Both the position numbers and the translations under genes were made by a program. DNA of 64,000 nucleotides from Prevotella sp. oral taxon 376 (GTDB lineage Bacteria; Bacteroidota; Bacteroidia; Bacteroidales; Bacteroidaceae): assembly GCF_003043945.1 (NCBI RefSeq), contig NZ_PYXG01000001.1, forward strand, positions 558,001-622,000, written 5' to 3'. Each line of letters begins with the position of its first letter. Within the stretch, counting starts at the first letter, position 1. Below, in pieces: positions 1 to 9,229 of this stretch. A model generated the notes under the pieces. That model did no database searches. It was not told where the DNA came from and saw only the letters and a program-made list of their open reading frames with translations.

Positions 1-62
1 GCAAAAAAGAGGGAACGAAGCCAACGACAACAACGACTACGCTCCGTTCATCCAATAGAAAC

Positions 63-1829
63 ATGGTCAACGAACAGAAAGCGCAGAGCCGTCGATTGTC
101 AGAACAAGCCGATAGTCTTGCTGCCCGTAATGCAGAACTTAACAGACAACTGCAAGGATTGATTTGCCAAATCGAAAAGAAGGTACAATCTGATTTACAA
201 AATAGAGAAAGCGAGATAACAGCCATGCGTAAAAAATCATTTATGCAGATAGGCGGCTTGATGGGATTTGTTCTTTTGCTGTTGGTCATTTCCGATATCA
301 TCATACACCGTGATGCAAAGAACATTAAACGATACAAACGCAAGACAACGGATTTGATCGAGCAATTGGAACAGTCCGTGCAACAAAATGAGGTACTCAT
401 AACCTCCCGAAAGAAAGCGGTACATACTATTACCCATGAGTTGCGTACACCACTGACGGCAATAACCGGCTATACCGAACTTTTGCGGAAAGAATGCAAT
501 AGCGGTAATAATGGGCAATATATCCAAAATATACTGCAATCCTCCGACCGTATGCGGGATATGCTCAACACTTTGCTTGACTTCTTCCGCCTGGACAACG
601 GCAAGGAACAGCCCCGTCTGTCACCCTGCCGGATTTCTGCAATCACGCACACACTTGAAACGGAGTTCATGCCTGTTGCCGTGAACAAAGGGTTGTCCTT
701 GTCCGTGAAGACTGGACACGATGCCATTGTATTGACCGACAAAGAGCGAATAATACAAATCGGGAATAACCTGCTGTCAAACGCTGTCAAGTTCACAGAA
801 GAAGGCGGTGTTTCTTTGATTACTGAATATGACAATGGAGTTCTGACACTGGTCGTTGAAGATACAGGTACAGGCATGACAGAAGAGGAACAGAAACAAG
901 CGTTCGGTGCGTTTGAACGTCTATCAAATGCCGCCGCAAAGGAGGGTTTCGGGCTTGGGCTTGCCATAATGCGTAATATTGTGTCGATGCTTGGCGGAAC
1001 AATCCGTTTGGACAGCAAGAAAGGGAAAGGCAGTCGTTTCACAGTTGAAATTTCTATGCAGGAAGCTGAAGAACAGCTTGGATATACAAGCAATACACCT
1101 GTTTATCATAACAATAAATTCCATGATGTTGTCGCCATTGACAATGATGAGGTATTACTTCTGATGCTGAAAGAGATGTATTCCCAAGAAGGAATACACT
1201 GCGACACTTGCACCGATGCTGCGGCACTGATGGAAATGATACGCCAGAAAGAATACAGCCTGTTGCTGACAGACTTGAATATGTCCGGTATAAACGGTTT
1301 CGAATTGCTGGAACTATTGCGTTCGTCCAACGTGGGCAATTCACCAACAATCCCGGTGGTTGTGGCAACCGCTTCGGGCAGTTGTAACAAAGGGGAACTA
1401 TTGGCAAAAGGCTTTGCCGGATGCCTGTTCAAGCCGTTCTCCATATCGGAGTTGATGGAGGTTTCCGACAGGTGTGCCATAAAAGAAACACCGGACGGGA
1501 AACCGGATTTTTCAGCCTTGTTGTCCTACGGCAATGAAGCCGTTATGCTGGAAAAGTTGATGACGGAAACCGAAAAGGAGATGCAGACAATACGGGAAGC
1601 GGCAACAGAAAAAGACCTGCGAAAGTTAGATTCCCTGACACACCACCTGCGTAGCTCATGGGAGATACTCCGTGCTGACCAACCGTTGAGGGAACTTTAC
1701 AGATTGCTTCATAGCGATGTAATCCCAGATGAAGAAGTGTTAAGCCATGCCGTGATCGCCGTGTTGAACAAGGGAGCGGAAATAATCCGGTTGGCAGAAG
1801 AGGAAAGGAGAAAATACGAAAATGGATAA
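63..1829 (+). CDS. rteA: RteA-type hybrid sensor histidine kinase (5' incomplete)
   Basis: Sensor kinase that phosphorylates RteB to switch on conjugative-element excision and transfer. Counting from the ATG at 63: coiled coil 1-55, one membrane segment about 62-82, HisKA domain with the phospho-accepting His125 in HELRTP, HATPase domain with N box NNLLSNAVKF and a GFGLGL G box near 295-300, receiver domain about 354-462 with Asp404, and an HPt-like C terminus with THHLRSS near 526-532. The periplasmic sensor part usual for this family is missing. This frame stays open back to base 3, but bases 2-58 in another frame read ANDNNDYAPFI before a TAG, which looks more like the expected upstream protein. 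A one-base insertion in the CC at 52-53 would explain this. The gene may therefore be a frameshifted rteA. It overlaps rteB by 8 bases. Confidence 0.82.
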   Translation: MVNEQKAQSRRLSEQADSLAARNAELNRQLQGLICQIEKKVQSDLQNRESEITAMRKKSFMQIGGLMGFVLLLLVISDIIIHRDAKNIKRYKRKTTDLIEQLEQSVQQNEVLITSRKKAVHTITHELRTPLTAITGYTELLRKECNSGNNGQYIQNILQSSDRMRDMLNTLLDFFRLDNGKEQPRLSPCRISAITHTLETEFMPVAVNKGLSLSVKTGHDAIVLTDKERIIQIGNNLLSNAVKFTEEGGVSLITEYDNGVLTLVVEDTGTGMTEEEQKQAFGAFERLSNAAAKEGFGLGLAIMRNIVSMLGGTIRLDSKKGKGSRFTVEISMQEAEEQLGYTSNTPVYHNNKFHDVVAIDNDEVLLLMLKEMYSQEGIHCDTCTDAAALMEMIRQKEYSLLLTDLNMSGINGFELLELLRSSNVGNSPTIPVVVATASGSCNKGELLAKGFAGCLFKPFSISELMEVSDRCAIKETPDGKPDFSALLSYGNEAVMLEKLMTETEKEMQTIREAATEKDLRKLDSLTHHLRSSWEILRADQPLRELYRLLHSDVIPDEEVLSHAVIAVLNKGAEIIRLAEEERRKYENG

Positions 1830-3144
1830 GACAAAAATAATTGTGGTGGAAGACAACATCGTGTACTGCGAGTTTGTCTGCAACATGCTGTCACGGGAGG
1901 GCTACCGTACCGTGAAGGCTTACCACCTGTCAACAGCGAAGAAACATCTGCAACAGGCGACGGATAATGACATCGTGGTTGCCGACCTGCGCCTGCCTGA
2001 CGGTAACGGCATAGACCTCTTGCGCTGGATGCGAAAGGAGGGAAAGATGCAACCTTTCATTATCATGACAGACTATGCCGAAGTGCATACCGCAGTGGAA
2101 AGCATGAAGCTCGGTTCGATAGACTATATCCCCAAACAACTTGTGGAGGATAAACTTGTCCCTCTTCTCCGTTCCATACAGAAAGAACGGCAGGCGGGAC
2201 AATCCCGTATGCCCGTGTTCGCCCGTGAAGGTTCCGCCTTTCAGAAAATCATGCACCGCATAAGGCTGGTAGCAGCAACCGACATGAGCGTGATGATATT
2301 CGGAGAGAACGGCACGGGCAAGGAACATATCGCCCACCACCTGCACGACAAGAGCAAACGTACGGGCAAACCCTTCGTGGCGGTTGACTGCGGTTCACTC
2401 TCAAAAGAACTTGCGCCGTCGGCATTCTTCGGACACGTCAAGGGAGCGTTTACAGGTGCGGACAGCACCAAGAAAGGGTATTTCCATGAAGCGGAAGGCG
2501 GCACGTTGTTTCTGGACGAGGTGGGAAACCTCGCGTTGGAAACCCAACAGATGTTGCTCCGTGCCATACAAGAGAGGCGGTATCGCCCGGTTGGTGACAA
2601 ATCGGACAGGAGTTTCAATGTCCGCATCATCGCCGCCACCAACGAGGATTTGGAAGTAGCGGTGAATGAAAAGCGTTTCCGACAGGATTTACTCTACCGC
2701 TTGCATGACTTCGTGATAACCGTGCCGCCTTTGCGTGACTGTAAGGAGGACATCATGCCGCTTGCGGAGTTCTTCCGCGAGATAGCCAACAAGGAACTGG
2801 AGTGTAATGTGAGCGGTTTCAGTTCCGAAGCCCGAAAAGCGTTACTGACCCACACATGGCCGGGCAACGTGCGGGAACTTCGGCAGAAAGTTATGGGTGC
2901 TGTATTGCAGGCGCAGGAAGGTGTTGTCATGAAAGAGCATCTGGAACTTGCCGTGACGAAACCGACCTCTACTGTCAGCTTCGCCTTGCGCAATGACGCG
3001 GAGGATAAGGAGCGGATATTGCGTGCGTTGAAACAGGCAAACGGCAACCGGAGTGTCGCCGCCGAACTGCTCGGAATAGGCAGGACAACACTATACAGCA
3101 AACTTGAAGAGTATGGACTTAAATATAAATTCAAGCAATCATAG
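1822..3144 (+). CDS. rteB: RteB-type NtrC-family response regulator
   Basis: Transcriptional activator partner of RteA; in CTnDOT it activates rteC. The 440 residues comprise a receiver domain (about 1-120, phospho-acceptor Asp55 in VVADLRLPDG), a sigma-54-interacting AAA+ domain (Walker A GENGTGKE 161-168, GAFTGA loop 208-213, Walker B GGTLFLDE), and a C-terminal Fis-type helix-turn-helix about 400-435 (NRSVAAELLGIGRTTLYSKL). The start overlaps the end of rteA by 8 bases (ATGGATAA), so the two are translationally coupled. Length and domain order are those of intact RteB. Confidence 0.93.
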   Translation: MDKTKIIVVEDNIVYCEFVCNMLSREGYRTVKAYHLSTAKKHLQQATDNDIVVADLRLPDGNGIDLLRWMRKEGKMQPFIIMTDYAEVHTAVESMKLGSIDYIPKQLVEDKLVPLLRSIQKERQAGQSRMPVFAREGSAFQKIMHRIRLVAATDMSVMIFGENGTGKEHIAHHLHDKSKRTGKPFVAVDCGSLSKELAPSAFFGHVKGAFTGADSTKKGYFHEAEGGTLFLDEVGNLALETQQMLLRAIQERRYRPVGDKSDRSFNVRIIAATNEDLEVAVNEKRFRQDLLYRLHDFVITVPPLRDCKEDIMPLAEFFREIANKELECNVSGFSSEARKALLTHTWPGNVRELRQKVMGAVLQAQEGVVMKEHLELAVTKPTSTVSFALRNDAEDKERILRALKQANGNRSVAAELLGIGRTTLYSKLEEYGLKYKFKQS

Positions 3145-3166
3145 CCTGTAATTCACTGAATTTGGC

Positions 3167-3174
3167 TATCTTTG
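3167..3174 (+). promoter_or_regulatory. Bacteroidales -7 element TATCTTTG
   Basis: TATCTTTG matches the TAnnTTTG consensus just after the rteB stop. No good TTTG lies 19-21 bases upstream, so the -33 box is weak or absent. It would start a leader of about 240 bases running through the large hairpin and terminator before the gene at 3424. Confidence 0.5.
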
Positions 3175-3247
3175 CATAACATTTGAGAAAAACGGCGATT
3201 GGCAGGAGCTTTTCGCCGCCAACATATAGGATAAGACCGCAAGGCGT

Positions 3248-3368
3248 TTCAAGCGAAAATCTGGTAAATTGGAACTACGGAGACGATTGCGTGATGCTTA
3301 TGCTATGCTTACGCATAGCGTGCATTCACGTACTCTCCGTAAAGGCTTTACCAGAGCCATCGCTTGAA
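3248..3368 (+). repeat. 121-base near-perfect inverted repeat in a 5' leader
   Basis: Arms pair across a centre near 3308: TTCAAGCGA (3248-3256) with TCGCTTGAA (3360-3368), TCTGGTAAA (3260-3268) with TTTACCAGA (3347-3355), TACGGAGA (3276-3283) with TCTCCGTA (3334-3341), then CGTGA with TCACG. It would fold into one long stem in RNA, or form a cruciform in DNA. It lies between a -7 box and an intrinsic terminator, which suggests a structured leader or small RNA rather than coding sequence. Confidence 0.75.
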
Positions 3369-3369
3369 G

Positions 3370-3396
3370 GTAGTGTGAATTGCACGCTACTTTTTT
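3370..3396 (+). terminator. Intrinsic terminator or attenuator before the RibD-like gene
   Basis: GTAGTGTG and GCACGCTAC form a stem (one G-U pair) around an AATT loop, followed by TTTTTT. It ends 27 bases before the ATG at 3424, so it can act as an attenuator or define the 3' end of a short transcript. Confidence 0.65.
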
Positions 3397-3423
3397 ACCC
3401 TTGCCTAACGAAAAGAAACGATT

Positions 3424-3837
3424 ATGGGTAAAGTTCAGATTCTCGCTGTACTGACGATGGACGGATGTCTTTCTTCAGAGTTATATGATAAAACACATCA
3501 GGATTTGTGCCTTGACCGTTGCGGTCTTGATGAAATCAGGAAGAAAGCCCTTTACCGTGTGACACCGGACTATTCCATTTCAATGCTGCACGAATGGAGA
3601 AAAGACGGCACAAACATCCGTTACCTCGCGGAAGCCACACCGGATACGGCAGATTATATAAACGGACTACTGCGTATGCACGCTGTGGATGAAATCATAC
3701 TATACAACGTTCCTTTCATTTTAGGAAGTGGGCGGCATTTTTTCAAATCGGCTCTGCCAAAGCAACACTGGACGCTTTCCTCTGTGAAAAGCTATCCTAA
3801 CGGTGTATGCCGAAGTATCTACACCCTTGACAAATAA
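3424..3837 (+). CDS. RibD C-terminal / dihydrofolate reductase-fold protein
   Basis: A 137-residue protein resembling the RibD C-terminal (DHFR-like) reductase fold: the N terminus KVQILAVLTMDGCLS matches the typical first strand and the substrate-loop start, and VDEIILYNVPFILGSGRHFF matches the conserved GSGxxLF-type strand near the C terminus. It is shorter than free-standing DHFR-family proteins (about 170-200 residues). Such genes are often found beside rteB/rteC in these elements; their role in the element is not established. Expression is probably governed by the hairpin leader and terminator directly upstream. Confidence 0.7.
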   Translation: MGKVQILAVLTMDGCLSSELYDKTHQDLCLDRCGLDEIRKKALYRVTPDYSISMLHEWRKDGTNIRYLAEATPDTADYINGLLRMHAVDEIILYNVPFILGSGRHFFKSALPKQHWTLSSVKSYPNGVCRSIYTLDK

Positions 3838-4084
3838 GCAAGACAGCCAAAATGTACGGCAGTCATACAATTTTGTTTTCGGAAATAGAAGAAATGTTCT
3901 GATTATGAACAATTTAATCCCGTATAAATTCATTCCTTTGGAAAAATATTGAATTTTATACCACTGAATTCCAGCACCTTGAAAAAGCCGGTGCCGGATT
4001 TTTTGCTTTCTGACACATGTTTTGCCAATTATATTTATGTGCGCACGCAGAAAACAAAGTGTAATTTTCAAAATTGACAGAACC

Positions 4085-4690
4085 ATGAATTATTTCTTGC
4101 TGGCGGAAACCGACTTCTTCCGCCTGATAAACGAAGCCGGTGACTGCAATATGGAAACGGCATATACGGCTTTCGCCACCCAAGTGATTGAACTGTGTAA
4201 CGGCGGCATGGATGCGAACCTTACCATTATCGCGCTTGCTTACATCGAAATCGAGTTGCAGCACCATCCCGTGCGCAATCTATCAGAAGAAAGAAAAGAG
4301 ATTGCCGCCTACATCAGCAAGGCCCTGTCTTTCATCAGGAAGATGCAAAAATTCCTTGCCACGCCCCAAGTGCCGCCACTAATATCCGCCAACAACGCAA
4401 CTGAAAACACCGCCAGCCTCCTGCAATGGACGGGCAACGCCATAGACCTCGTGGAGCTTATCTACGGCATCGACGAGATGGGTTGTATCAACAACGGCAA
4501 TATGCCGCTCAAACAGCTTGCCCCGCTTCTTTACAAGATATTCGGGGTTGAGTCGAAGGACTGCTACCGCTTCTACACCGATATCAAACGCCGGAAGAAC
4601 GAAAGCCGCACCTACTTCCTTGACAGGATGCAGGAGAAACTGAATGAGAGGATGATGCGCGATGAGGAACTGGAAATAAAAAGACGGTAA
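4085..4690 (+). CDS. rteC: RteC family transfer regulator
   Basis: A 201-residue RteC-domain protein. In CTnDOT, RteC is activated by RteB and in turn activates the excision operon by binding inverted repeats upstream of it. The ATG at 4085 was chosen over an in-frame ATG at 4022 because the protein MNYFLLAETDFFRLI matches where family members begin and the extra 21 residues look non-coding. The 247 bases before it hold a weak rightward terminator-like hairpin (GCACC 3974-3978, GGTGC 3990-3994, then TTTTTT). No excision operon follows here; the next gene is an Abi protein. Confidence 0.85.
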   Translation: MNYFLLAETDFFRLINEAGDCNMETAYTAFATQVIELCNGGMDANLTIIALAYIEIELQHHPVRNLSEERKEIAAYISKALSFIRKMQKFLATPQVPPLISANNATENTASLLQWTGNAIDLVELIYGIDEMGCINNGNMPLKQLAPLLYKIFGVESKDCYRFYTDIKRRKNESRTYFLDRMQEKLNERMMRDEELEIKRR

Positions 4691-4736
4691 GTATTTCTAT
4701 ACCTTTTCATCGTTTGAATGAAAAATCGGCTTATTT

Positions 4737-4767
4737 TTTGTCGTTACATAAAAAAGTCTTATCTTTG
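4737..4767 (+). promoter_or_regulatory. Strong Bacteroidales promoter for the Abi gene
   Basis: TTTG (4737-4740), 19-base spacer, TATCTTTG (4760-4767): a textbook -33/-7 pair. Transcription would start near 4775, about 100 bases before the Abi ATG at 4873, so this cargo gene has its own promoter independent of rteC. Confidence 0.8.
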
Positions 4768-4872
4768 CATCTACAATTAAGAAGACATGCGGTTCTGACC
4801 GTGTTCAACGATAACAGTACCCGTTTGGCATACCGTAAGATCTGCCGGCGGGTCATTCTTTTTTATAACGGT

Positions 4873-5799
4873 ATGGCAAATAAGGAATCACGTTCCATTG
4901 ATGAACAAATAGAACTGCTCAAACAAAGAGGAATGCTTGTCGGCGATGAAGGTTTCGCTGCCCGACATTTGGCTCATATCAGCTACTATCGTTTGAAGGG
5001 ATATTGGTGGGACATGCAGTCCGATAGAGCCAATCATCTGTTTCAGCCGGATTCCAAACTGGAAGATGTAATCACACGCTATTATTTCGACAAGGAACTG
5101 CGCCTTATTTTATTTGATGCCATCGAAACAATAGAAATCACGCTACGCACAAAGATGATTTATCATCTTTCACAATCCTACGGAGGGCTGTGGTATCGTG
5201 ACCCGAGATTGTTTGCTGATGTCGCTTTTCACACACAGCACCTCAAAGAACTGATAGAAGAATTCTTACGGAGCAATGAGATTTTTGTGAAAGACTACAG
5301 GCGCAAGCACCTTGTGACTGATGCAAGCGGTGAAAAGACGCTTGACGAACACCCGGATGCGTGGATTATATTTGAAGTGGCCACATTCGGCACACTTTCC
5401 AAGATATACAAGAACCTTAACCACCAACTGCCCGAAAAATCAGCAATAGCCAATGATATGGGGCTGAATCTACACAATGAACTTTCGGGATGGCTTGAAG
5501 CCATTTCATATATGCGCAACATAATCGCGCACCATTCCAGAATATGGAGTCGGAACATGGTCAAACGGCCTTGTGAAATTCATAATCCGCGAATGACATG
5601 GCTTTCCCGTCCATTGACCGAGGTACAGCAGAAAAAACCGTTCTATGTGATTACGGCAATGTTATATCTCTGCAATGCCATAGACGAGGGGCATACGTTC
5701 AAAGAGAAACTGCTGGCATTGTTTGAGGAGTATGCGGATGTGCCCATCTACAAGATAGGCTTCTTCAACCGCTGGAAAGAAGAGCCGATTTGGAAATGA
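4873..5799 (+). CDS. Abi_2 (AbiD/AbiF-like) HEPN-domain protein
   Basis: A 308-residue Abi_2 family protein. The start MANKESRSIDEQIELLKQRG is the usual N terminus of the family; an in-frame ATG at 4714 lies upstream of the promoter and is rejected. Typical motifs are seen: ISYYRLKGYWW early, YYFDKELRLILFDAIETIE mid-protein, and R215-N-I-I-A-H220, an Rx4H motif of HEPN ribonucleases. Family members cause abortive infection, probably by cleaving RNA after phage infection; that function is inferred for this copy. It sits between rteC and mobC, has its own promoter and a terminator, and looks like a self-contained defence cassette. Confidence 0.8.
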   Translation: MANKESRSIDEQIELLKQRGMLVGDEGFAARHLAHISYYRLKGYWWDMQSDRANHLFQPDSKLEDVITRYYFDKELRLILFDAIETIEITLRTKMIYHLSQSYGGLWYRDPRLFADVAFHTQHLKELIEEFLRSNEIFVKDYRRKHLVTDASGEKTLDEHPDAWIIFEVATFGTLSKIYKNLNHQLPEKSAIANDMGLNLHNELSGWLEAISYMRNIIAHHSRIWSRNMVKRPCEIHNPRMTWLSRPLTEVQQKKPFYVITAMLYLCNAIDEGHTFKEKLLALFEEYADVPIYKIGFFNRWKEEPIWK

Positions 5800-5904
5800 A
5801 AAAAGTGCCTGTTTACAGGTGCGGAAAAACAAAAAGAGAAGCAATACAATAAACCTCCTGGGCGCATCGTAAGACAGCATACTTGGGAGGCGTTCTTCAT
5901 TTTA

Positions 5905-5943
5905 AGAGGTGACGGAGATATTTTCCGCCACCTCTGTTTTTTT
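5905..5943 (+). terminator. Intrinsic terminator after the Abi gene
   Basis: AGAGGTG-A-CGGA pairs with TCCG-C-CACCTCT, followed by TGTTTTTTT. The T run is on the + strand, so it stops transcripts from the Abi gene before they run antisense into mobC, whose stop codon is at 5948. Confidence 0.8.
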
Positions 5944-5947
5944 ATTT

Positions 5948-7951
5948 CTACTGCAACAGGTGCTTCAGGTTGTCATCGCCTGCGATGCGTTCCAGTTCAT
6001 CCTGCACAATCTGCTTCACCTCTTCCTTGATGCGCCGGTAGTTCGCCTGCACCGTATCCTTCATGCGGTCGTTTCCGTCCTCGTCCGTGAAATCGGTAAT
6101 GACAGGTATTTTCTTGTAGGCACTTTCCTCCCGCTTCACCTTCTCGGCATCCACCACAATCTCGCAGTGGAAAATCTTCTGCTCGATGCGCTCGTTGAAG
6201 TTGTCGGACACCGAACCGACAAACATACCCTGCGTAAGCCCGGAAATCTTGCTCGGCGGGATAAGCGCGTCCATCTGCGTGTTGATGGAGGTGGAAACAT
6301 CCTGCCGGTTGATGGAGATAGACTGCCGTTTCTGCAACACCTTCCCGAACCGCTCCGATAGTGTCTTTGCCGTTTCTCCTACCACCTGCCCGGAGAAAAT
6401 GTTACCGACCGTATTCATCACGACTTTTGCTTCCTTATCGCCGTAGTCGCGCACTAACTGGCTGAAATCCTGAAAGCCCAGACACACGGCAACCTTGTTG
6501 CTTCGGGCGGTAGCTATAAGATTGTCCAACCCTTTGAAGTATATCGTGGGCAGCTCGTCGATGATGACCGACGACTTCAGCATCCCCTTCTTGTTGATGA
6601 GTTTCACGATACGGGAGTTATACAGACCGAGAGCCGCCCCGTAAATGTTCTGACGGTCGGGATTGTTGCCCACGCATAGGATTTTCGGCTCTTCGGGATT
6701 GTTGATGTCCAGCGTAAATTCGCTGTCCGACATCACCCAGTAGAGCTGCGGGGAAATCATCCTCGAAAGCGGAATTTTTGCCGACGCTATCTGCCCCATG
6801 AGCTGCTCCGCAGCCCCTCCGAGCCAAGCATCCATGAACGGGGAAAGGTAATTCTCCAGTTCGGGATAGGAAGTCAGTATCGGAAAAATATCCTCGTAAC
6901 GGCGGTTCAAAAACTCGATGGCATGGGGAAACGTGCAGTATTTCCCGTTCTGATAGATTTTGAGATACCAGATAATACTGGCAAACAGAATGATAGGTGA
7001 CTCCACGAAGAAGTCGCCCTGCTTTTGCACCCACGTTTTATTGAGGTTGAGCATTATCGTGTAGGCACTCTCGTAAGCGTCCGTAATATCCTCCATGAAA
7101 TCCGGGTGTATGGGATTGCAACGGTGTGAGCGTCGCGGGTCGTCGAAATTGATCACATAGAATTTCGGCTTCACCTTGTAGCCCTCCGGGTGGTTCAGCA
7201 AATGGTTGTAGGCTATGGTGGACAAGTCACTGAATTTGAAGTCGTACACATACATTGAGAAGCCCTTTTCAATCTGTTGCTTGATAAAGCTGTTCACCAC
7301 TGCGTAGGATTTGCCGCTGCCCGGCGTACCCAACACGATGGACGCACGGAAGGGATTCACCACATTGATCCAGCCGTTGTTCCAACGCTTTTTGTAATAG
7401 AAGCGTGTGGGCAGATTGACCGAATACTCGCTTTCGATGAGCCTTGTTTCCTGCATGAAACTCTCGTTCTCATTGTTGAAAACATCCTCCATCAGATTGT
7501 GTTTCAACAGACGGCTCATCCACAGACCGCCCATCAAAAGGCAGACATAGCCTGTACCGATGGTAATGATATACAGCCCCGTCACCGCTTCGACCGGCAA
7601 CGGCAGAGCCAGTATCCACCAGTTCAGGAAAAACAGCACGGACCCGATGGCGAGTGCCGTCCATATTTTTCTCCAAGTGATTTTCTCTCCCTTGACACCC
7701 TTCGTACCCAGACAGGACAGGGCAAGCAGCAGGACGGCAAACAGCTTCGTGTACAGTATGGAATGGAACAGCCCCGCCGTGCGGTCGAAGTTCATCAGGA
7801 TTTTGTCCACCACACCGATGTTCACGCCCCACAGCCGGATGGCTTCGTAGCAGAACCAGTACACGTTCATGACCACTAAAATGATACTCACGGCACGCAG
7901 AAAATCCATGATTTTCGCCAATGCCCTCAAATCGTCTTCTTGTTGTGACAT
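5948..7951 (-). CDS. mobC: Type IV coupling protein MobC (VirD4/TraG-like)
   Basis: Membrane ATPase that links the relaxase-DNA complex to the secretion channel. In its 667 residues: hydrophobic segments about 17-40, 62-82, 97-118 and 124-145, then the cytoplasmic ATPase with Walker A GTPGSGKS (208-215) and Walker B-like SSVIIDELPTIYF near 450. The C-terminal part with VVMNTVGNIFSGQV and ETAKTLSERFGK is typical of Bacteroides MobC/TraG. It is the last gene of the leftward mobA-mobB-mobC operon, 30 bases after mobB. Confidence 0.93.
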   Translation of the reverse strand: MSQQEDDLRALAKIMDFLRAVSIILVVMNVYWFCYEAIRLWGVNIGVVDKILMNFDRTAGLFHSILYTKLFAVLLLALSCLGTKGVKGEKITWRKIWTALAIGSVLFFLNWWILALPLPVEAVTGLYIITIGTGYVCLLMGGLWMSRLLKHNLMEDVFNNENESFMQETRLIESEYSVNLPTRFYYKKRWNNGWINVVNPFRASIVLGTPGSGKSYAVVNSFIKQQIEKGFSMYVYDFKFSDLSTIAYNHLLNHPEGYKVKPKFYVINFDDPRRSHRCNPIHPDFMEDITDAYESAYTIMLNLNKTWVQKQGDFFVESPIILFASIIWYLKIYQNGKYCTFPHAIEFLNRRYEDIFPILTSYPELENYLSPFMDAWLGGAAEQLMGQIASAKIPLSRMISPQLYWVMSDSEFTLDINNPEEPKILCVGNNPDRQNIYGAALGLYNSRIVKLINKKGMLKSSVIIDELPTIYFKGLDNLIATARSNKVAVCLGFQDFSQLVRDYGDKEAKVVMNTVGNIFSGQVVGETAKTLSERFGKVLQKRQSISINRQDVSTSINTQMDALIPPSKISGLTQGMFVGSVSDNFNERIEQKIFHCEIVVDAEKVKREESAYKKIPVITDFTDEDGNDRMKDTVQANYRRIKEEVKQIVQDELERIAGDDNLKHLLQ

Positions 7952-7981
7952 ACATTGATTTTTTAATTGTTGATACTCCGA

Positions 7982-9229
7982 TTACATACCCAAGCCCTTG
8001 CGCTTTTTCTTCTTTTTGCGCTTCATCGCCCGGATGAAAGCCTCTTCCTCGGCATCTACCGCCGGACCTTCGGGAGTGAGCAAGCCCATTCCGCCCGATA
8101 CGTCTTCACGGTCGTATGCGGTCTGCCCGTGCGCCTTGTCCGCAGCATCCACAGGGATGGATAGCGGTATCGGCGGCTGTCCTGCGTATGGCAGGGTAAA
8201 ATGTTCCTGCAAGGCATTCGCCGAAAGCTCCTTGCCCATGCGTGAGCCGTTCAGCACGCACCCCGTGCGGTGGTCGATGAAAGTAGCCCCGTAGATGCGC
8301 CCTTCCTCCGTATGGCGCAACACGGTGTCGATGCCTTTCTCTTTGAGCAGGGACACAAACCTGTCCTTGTCATAAGTGCCTTGCAGCACGGAAAGGACGG
8401 TGCGTTTCGTCATGTCGGCGAGTTTCCTGTCCTTAATCTCAAGCTTGGAACGGGCAAACTTATTCTGCACGGCTTCATAGCCTGCGGACTTCCCGAAAAG
8501 CGAGGACTTGAACGGGTTGCCGACCTTGTTGCCCTTGTCGTCCGTGACGGAATAGACCAGCCCGTGATATTCCCGTCCGCGCACGTTACCCCTCGCTTCC
8601 TCCACCGTCATATTATATAAGGAAAGGAGCGCACGGTATTCGCCCATCGTCTGGAAACGGTACTGCCCGTTCAGAGCCTTCAGGGTATTGCCTACCTGCT
8701 TCTTCACATCGCCTGCCGATACGTCCACTTTACATAGCGGCGTGTCAAGACGGCGGTTCCTGCGCTCCGCATCGTGCAGCCCGTATTTCCTTTCAAGCTC
8801 ACGAGTAATCTGCTTGCTGCGGTAGTAGTTGTTCTTGTCGCTGATACATTTCCCGTTCTCATCCACCCGCACCGTCACAATGTGCAGATGGTGACGGTCG
8901 ATGTCCTCGTGCTTGAATACAAGATAAGGCTGGTTGCCAAAACCGAGCTTTTCCAGATACTCGCGGGCGATGTCCTGCAATTCCGCATCGGTCAGCACAT
9001 CCTCCGGGTGCGGGTTGAGCGAGATATGCACCACCGGTTTCTCCACTTTCATCTGCGGTGGCAGGAAGGTGTGGAAGCCCTCCATCGCCTTGCCGATGTC
9101 CACCTTCCCCGAACCGTCATTATAGATGCGGTTGGTGGTGAGAAGCCGCCCCTGTGCCTCGTTAATCTTCTCCCCGTTGTAGGCAATCGCGCCGTACAAC
9201 GAGCTGCCTACACTGATTTTTGCGACCAT
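7982..9229 (-). CDS. mobB: Relaxase MobB
   Basis: DNA-nicking relaxase that starts transfer at oriT and stays covalently bound to the strand. The 415 residues begin MVAKISVGSSLYGAIAYN; Tyr18 and Tyr12 are candidate nucleophiles. The metal-binding histidine cluster is HEDIDRHHLHIV (107-118), preceded by VVHISLNPHPED. The C-terminal tail is very basic (RKKKKKRKG), as in DNA-binding relaxases. It overlaps the end of mobA by 22 bases, implying coupled translation. Confidence 0.93.
   Translation of the reverse strand: MVAKISVGSSLYGAIAYNGEKINEAQGRLLTTNRIYNDGSGKVDIGKAMEGFHTFLPPQMKVEKPVVHISLNPHPEDVLTDAELQDIAREYLEKLGFGNQPYLVFKHEDIDRHHLHIVTVRVDENGKCISDKNNYYRSKQITRELERKYGLHDAERRNRRLDTPLCKVDVSAGDVKKQVGNTLKALNGQYRFQTMGEYRALLSLYNMTVEEARGNVRGREYHGLVYSVTDDKGNKVGNPFKSSLFGKSAGYEAVQNKFARSKLEIKDRKLADMTKRTVLSVLQGTYDKDRFVSLLKEKGIDTVLRHTEEGRIYGATFIDHRTGCVLNGSRMGKELSANALQEHFTLPYAGQPPIPLSIPVDAADKAHGQTAYDREDVSGGMGLLTPEGPAVDAEEEAFIRAMKRKKKKKRKGLGM

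Noticed and set aside
3183..3431. An 82-codon rightward frame
   Set aside because: It runs through the large hairpin and the terminator and has no protein-like pattern.
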